Assembly (NCBI RefSeq): GCF_900113675.1
Contig: NZ_FOQE01000020.1
Location: 11,469-44,286, forward strand
From: Pisciglobus halotolerans
Lineage (GTDB): Bacteria; Bacillota; Bacilli; Lactobacillales; Carnobacteriaceae
Reading direction: 5' to 3'
Length of the DNA: 32,818 nt
Position numbers and translations under genes: made by a program
The notes under the pieces: model-generated
Databases searched by the model: none
Seen by the model: only the letters and a program-made list of their open reading frames with translations
What the model was told of the DNA's origin: nothing
Shown here: piece by piece, positions 32,158-32,818 of the stretch
Layout: each line of letters opens with the position of its first letter
Numbering within the stretch: position 1 is the stretch's first letter

Positions 32158-32258
32158 GGTTCCTCATCTTCTAACATTGGTAAAGAAATGGGACTCGAAC
32201 GGGTTTAGCATGAAAAAGAAAGGATTTTTCACTGATGAATGTTAAATATTGTAGCACC
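32158..32258 (+). mobile_element. MITE-like palindromic element, copy F (degenerate, internally deleted)
   Basis: The 101-bp relic begins GGTTCCTCATCTTCTAACATTGG and ends GTTAAATATTGTAGCACC, keeping TAAAGAAAT, ACGGGTTTAGCAT and the T-rich right part. The central part is missing and no target duplication is recognisable, so it is the oldest-looking copy. Confidence 0.75.
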
Positions 32259-32287
32259 ACAAAACTATTCTTTTCTTAAGAAAAACA

Positions 32288-32326
32288 AAAAAACCTAGAA
32301 TACTTAGATTCCAGGTTTTTATTCTT
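32288..32326 (-). terminator. Intrinsic terminator of the tRNA cluster
   Basis: Read leftwards, CCTGGAAT pairs with ATTCTAGG (one G-T pair), followed by seven T residues, 3' of tRNA-Pro. Confidence 0.8.
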
Positions 32327-32328
32327 TA

Positions 32329-32402
32329 TCGGGAAGACAGGATTCGAACCTGCGACCCCTTGGTCCCAAACCAAGTGCTCTACCAAGCTGAGCTACTTCC
32401 CG
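32329..32402 (-). tRNA. tRNA-Pro (anticodon TGG)
   Basis: A complete cloverleaf with acceptor CGGGAAG/CTTCCCG, anticodon loop TTTGGGA and T arm GGTTCGAATCC. CCA is not encoded. Last tRNA of the run. Confidence 0.97.
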
Positions 32403-32444
32403 TAACATAACAAAGCTTCTATCTTTTAGCGATCAAGATAAAGA

Positions 32445-32518
32445 TGCACCCAGCAGGAGTCGAACCTGCAACCGCTTGATTCGTAGTCAAGTACTCTATC
32501 CAATTGAGCTATGGGTGC
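32445..32518 (-). tRNA. tRNA-Arg (anticodon ACG)
   Basis: Acceptor GCACCCA/TGGGTGC and anticodon loop CTACGAA. A34 must be converted to inosine to read CGC and CGA; the deaminase TadA is encoded at 26579-27109. CCA is not encoded. Confidence 0.97.
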
Positions 32519-32541
32519 TTCATATTAAACTATATAAATGG

Positions 32542-32627
32542 TGCCGAGGGCCGGAATCGAACCGGCACGGTTATCACTAACCGCAGGATTTTAAGTCCTG
32601 TGCGTCTACCTGTTCCGCCACCCCGGC
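32542..32627 (-). tRNA. tRNA-Leu (anticodon TAA)
   Basis: An 86-base tRNA with the long variable arm of class II tRNAs, acceptor GCCGGGG/CCTCGGC and anticodon loop CTTAAAA. A CCA end is encoded (32541-32539). Confidence 0.97.
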
Positions 32628-32654
32628 ATTGAACAAGTTGTCTAGTTTACTAGA

Positions 32655-32726
32655 AGCGGAAGACGGGGTTCGAACCCGCGACCCCCACCTTGGCAAGGTG
32701 ATGTTCTACCACTGAACTACTTCCGC
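32655..32726 (-). tRNA. tRNA-Gly (anticodon GCC)
   Basis: Acceptor GCGGAAG/CTTCCGC, anticodon loop TTGCCAA and T at the discriminator position, as usual for bacterial glycine tRNAs. CCA is not encoded. Confidence 0.97.
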
Positions 32727-32736
32727 ATAAAAATGG

Positions 32737-32809
32737 TGCCGGCTAAAGGACTTGAACCCTCGACCCTCTGATTACAAATCAGATGCTCTACCAACTGAGC
32801 TAAGCCGGC
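32737..32809 (-). tRNA. tRNA-Thr (anticodon TGT)
   Basis: Acceptor GCCGGCT/AGCCGGC, anticodon loop TTTGTAA. CCA is encoded (32736-32734). First of the visible run in transcription order (Thr-Gly-Leu-Arg-Pro), which in related bacteria often follows an rRNA operon; more tRNA or rRNA genes probably lie beyond the right edge. Confidence 0.97.
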
Positions 32810-32818
32810 TAATAAAAT

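Overview
The window looks like chromosome from a low-GC Gram-positive bacterium of the order Lactobacillales. Carnobacteriaceae or Enterococcaceae are my best guesses; I cannot settle the genus. The reasons are strong AGGAGG-type ribosome binding sites, TTG and GTG starts with good Shine-Dalgarno (SD) sequences, lipoprotein signal peptides with LSAC lipoboxes, a ctsR-clpC pair without mcsA/mcsB, the Firmicutes dnaX-ebfC-recR-tmk-darA-holB-yabA core, and a Thr-Gly-Leu-Arg-Pro tRNA run.

Layout: 1-481 is the end of a tandem array with a strict 52-bp period. 769-8035 is a loose set of single genes: an EamA-type transporter, a decayed secreted-peptide gene beside an orphan ORF fragment and a small membrane protein, an FAD amino-acid oxidase, a lipoprotein with ESK repeats, mscL, a DUF202 membrane protein, a half-size AI-2E-family protein and gpmA. 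8328-12702 is a manganese-type ABC uptake operon (mntABCD) divergent from a DtxR-family repressor, with a palindromic operator between them. 12952-15895 is rsmI-yazA-trmN6 behind a quinone oxidoreductase gene. 16253-22830 is the replication/recombination core (yabA, holB, darA, tmk, recR, ebfC, dnaX) followed by the SRP RNA gene. 23296-28112 holds mntH, proC, a barnase/barstar-like pair joined to tadA, and a PucR-type regulator. 28322-31783 holds a small hypothetical gene, clpC and ctsR. 32329-32809 is a run of five tRNA genes that probably continues past the right edge.

Two themes link the genes. Manganese supply is encoded twice (MntABCD and MntH), with the likely regulator beside the first. 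Translation and RNA maintenance recur: tadA, its expected substrate tRNA-Arg(ACG), rsmI, trmN6, SRP RNA and the tRNA cluster.

The most striking non-coding feature is a family of small mobile palindromic elements: six copies in 24 kb at 8185, 12780, 18993, 22504, 28131 and 32158. They share terminal inverted repeats beginning GGTTCT. Four are flanked by perfect 8-bp target duplications and a fifth by a 7/8 match. One copy (18993-19280) is a 288-bp long form with nested stems; the 137-138-bp copies look like internal-deletion derivatives of it. Other structure worth attention: a stem-loop just before the ctsR start that could bring a distant G-rich SD sequence next to the start codon, and a repeat-bounded, hairpin-rich stretch ahead of the oxidoreductase operon.
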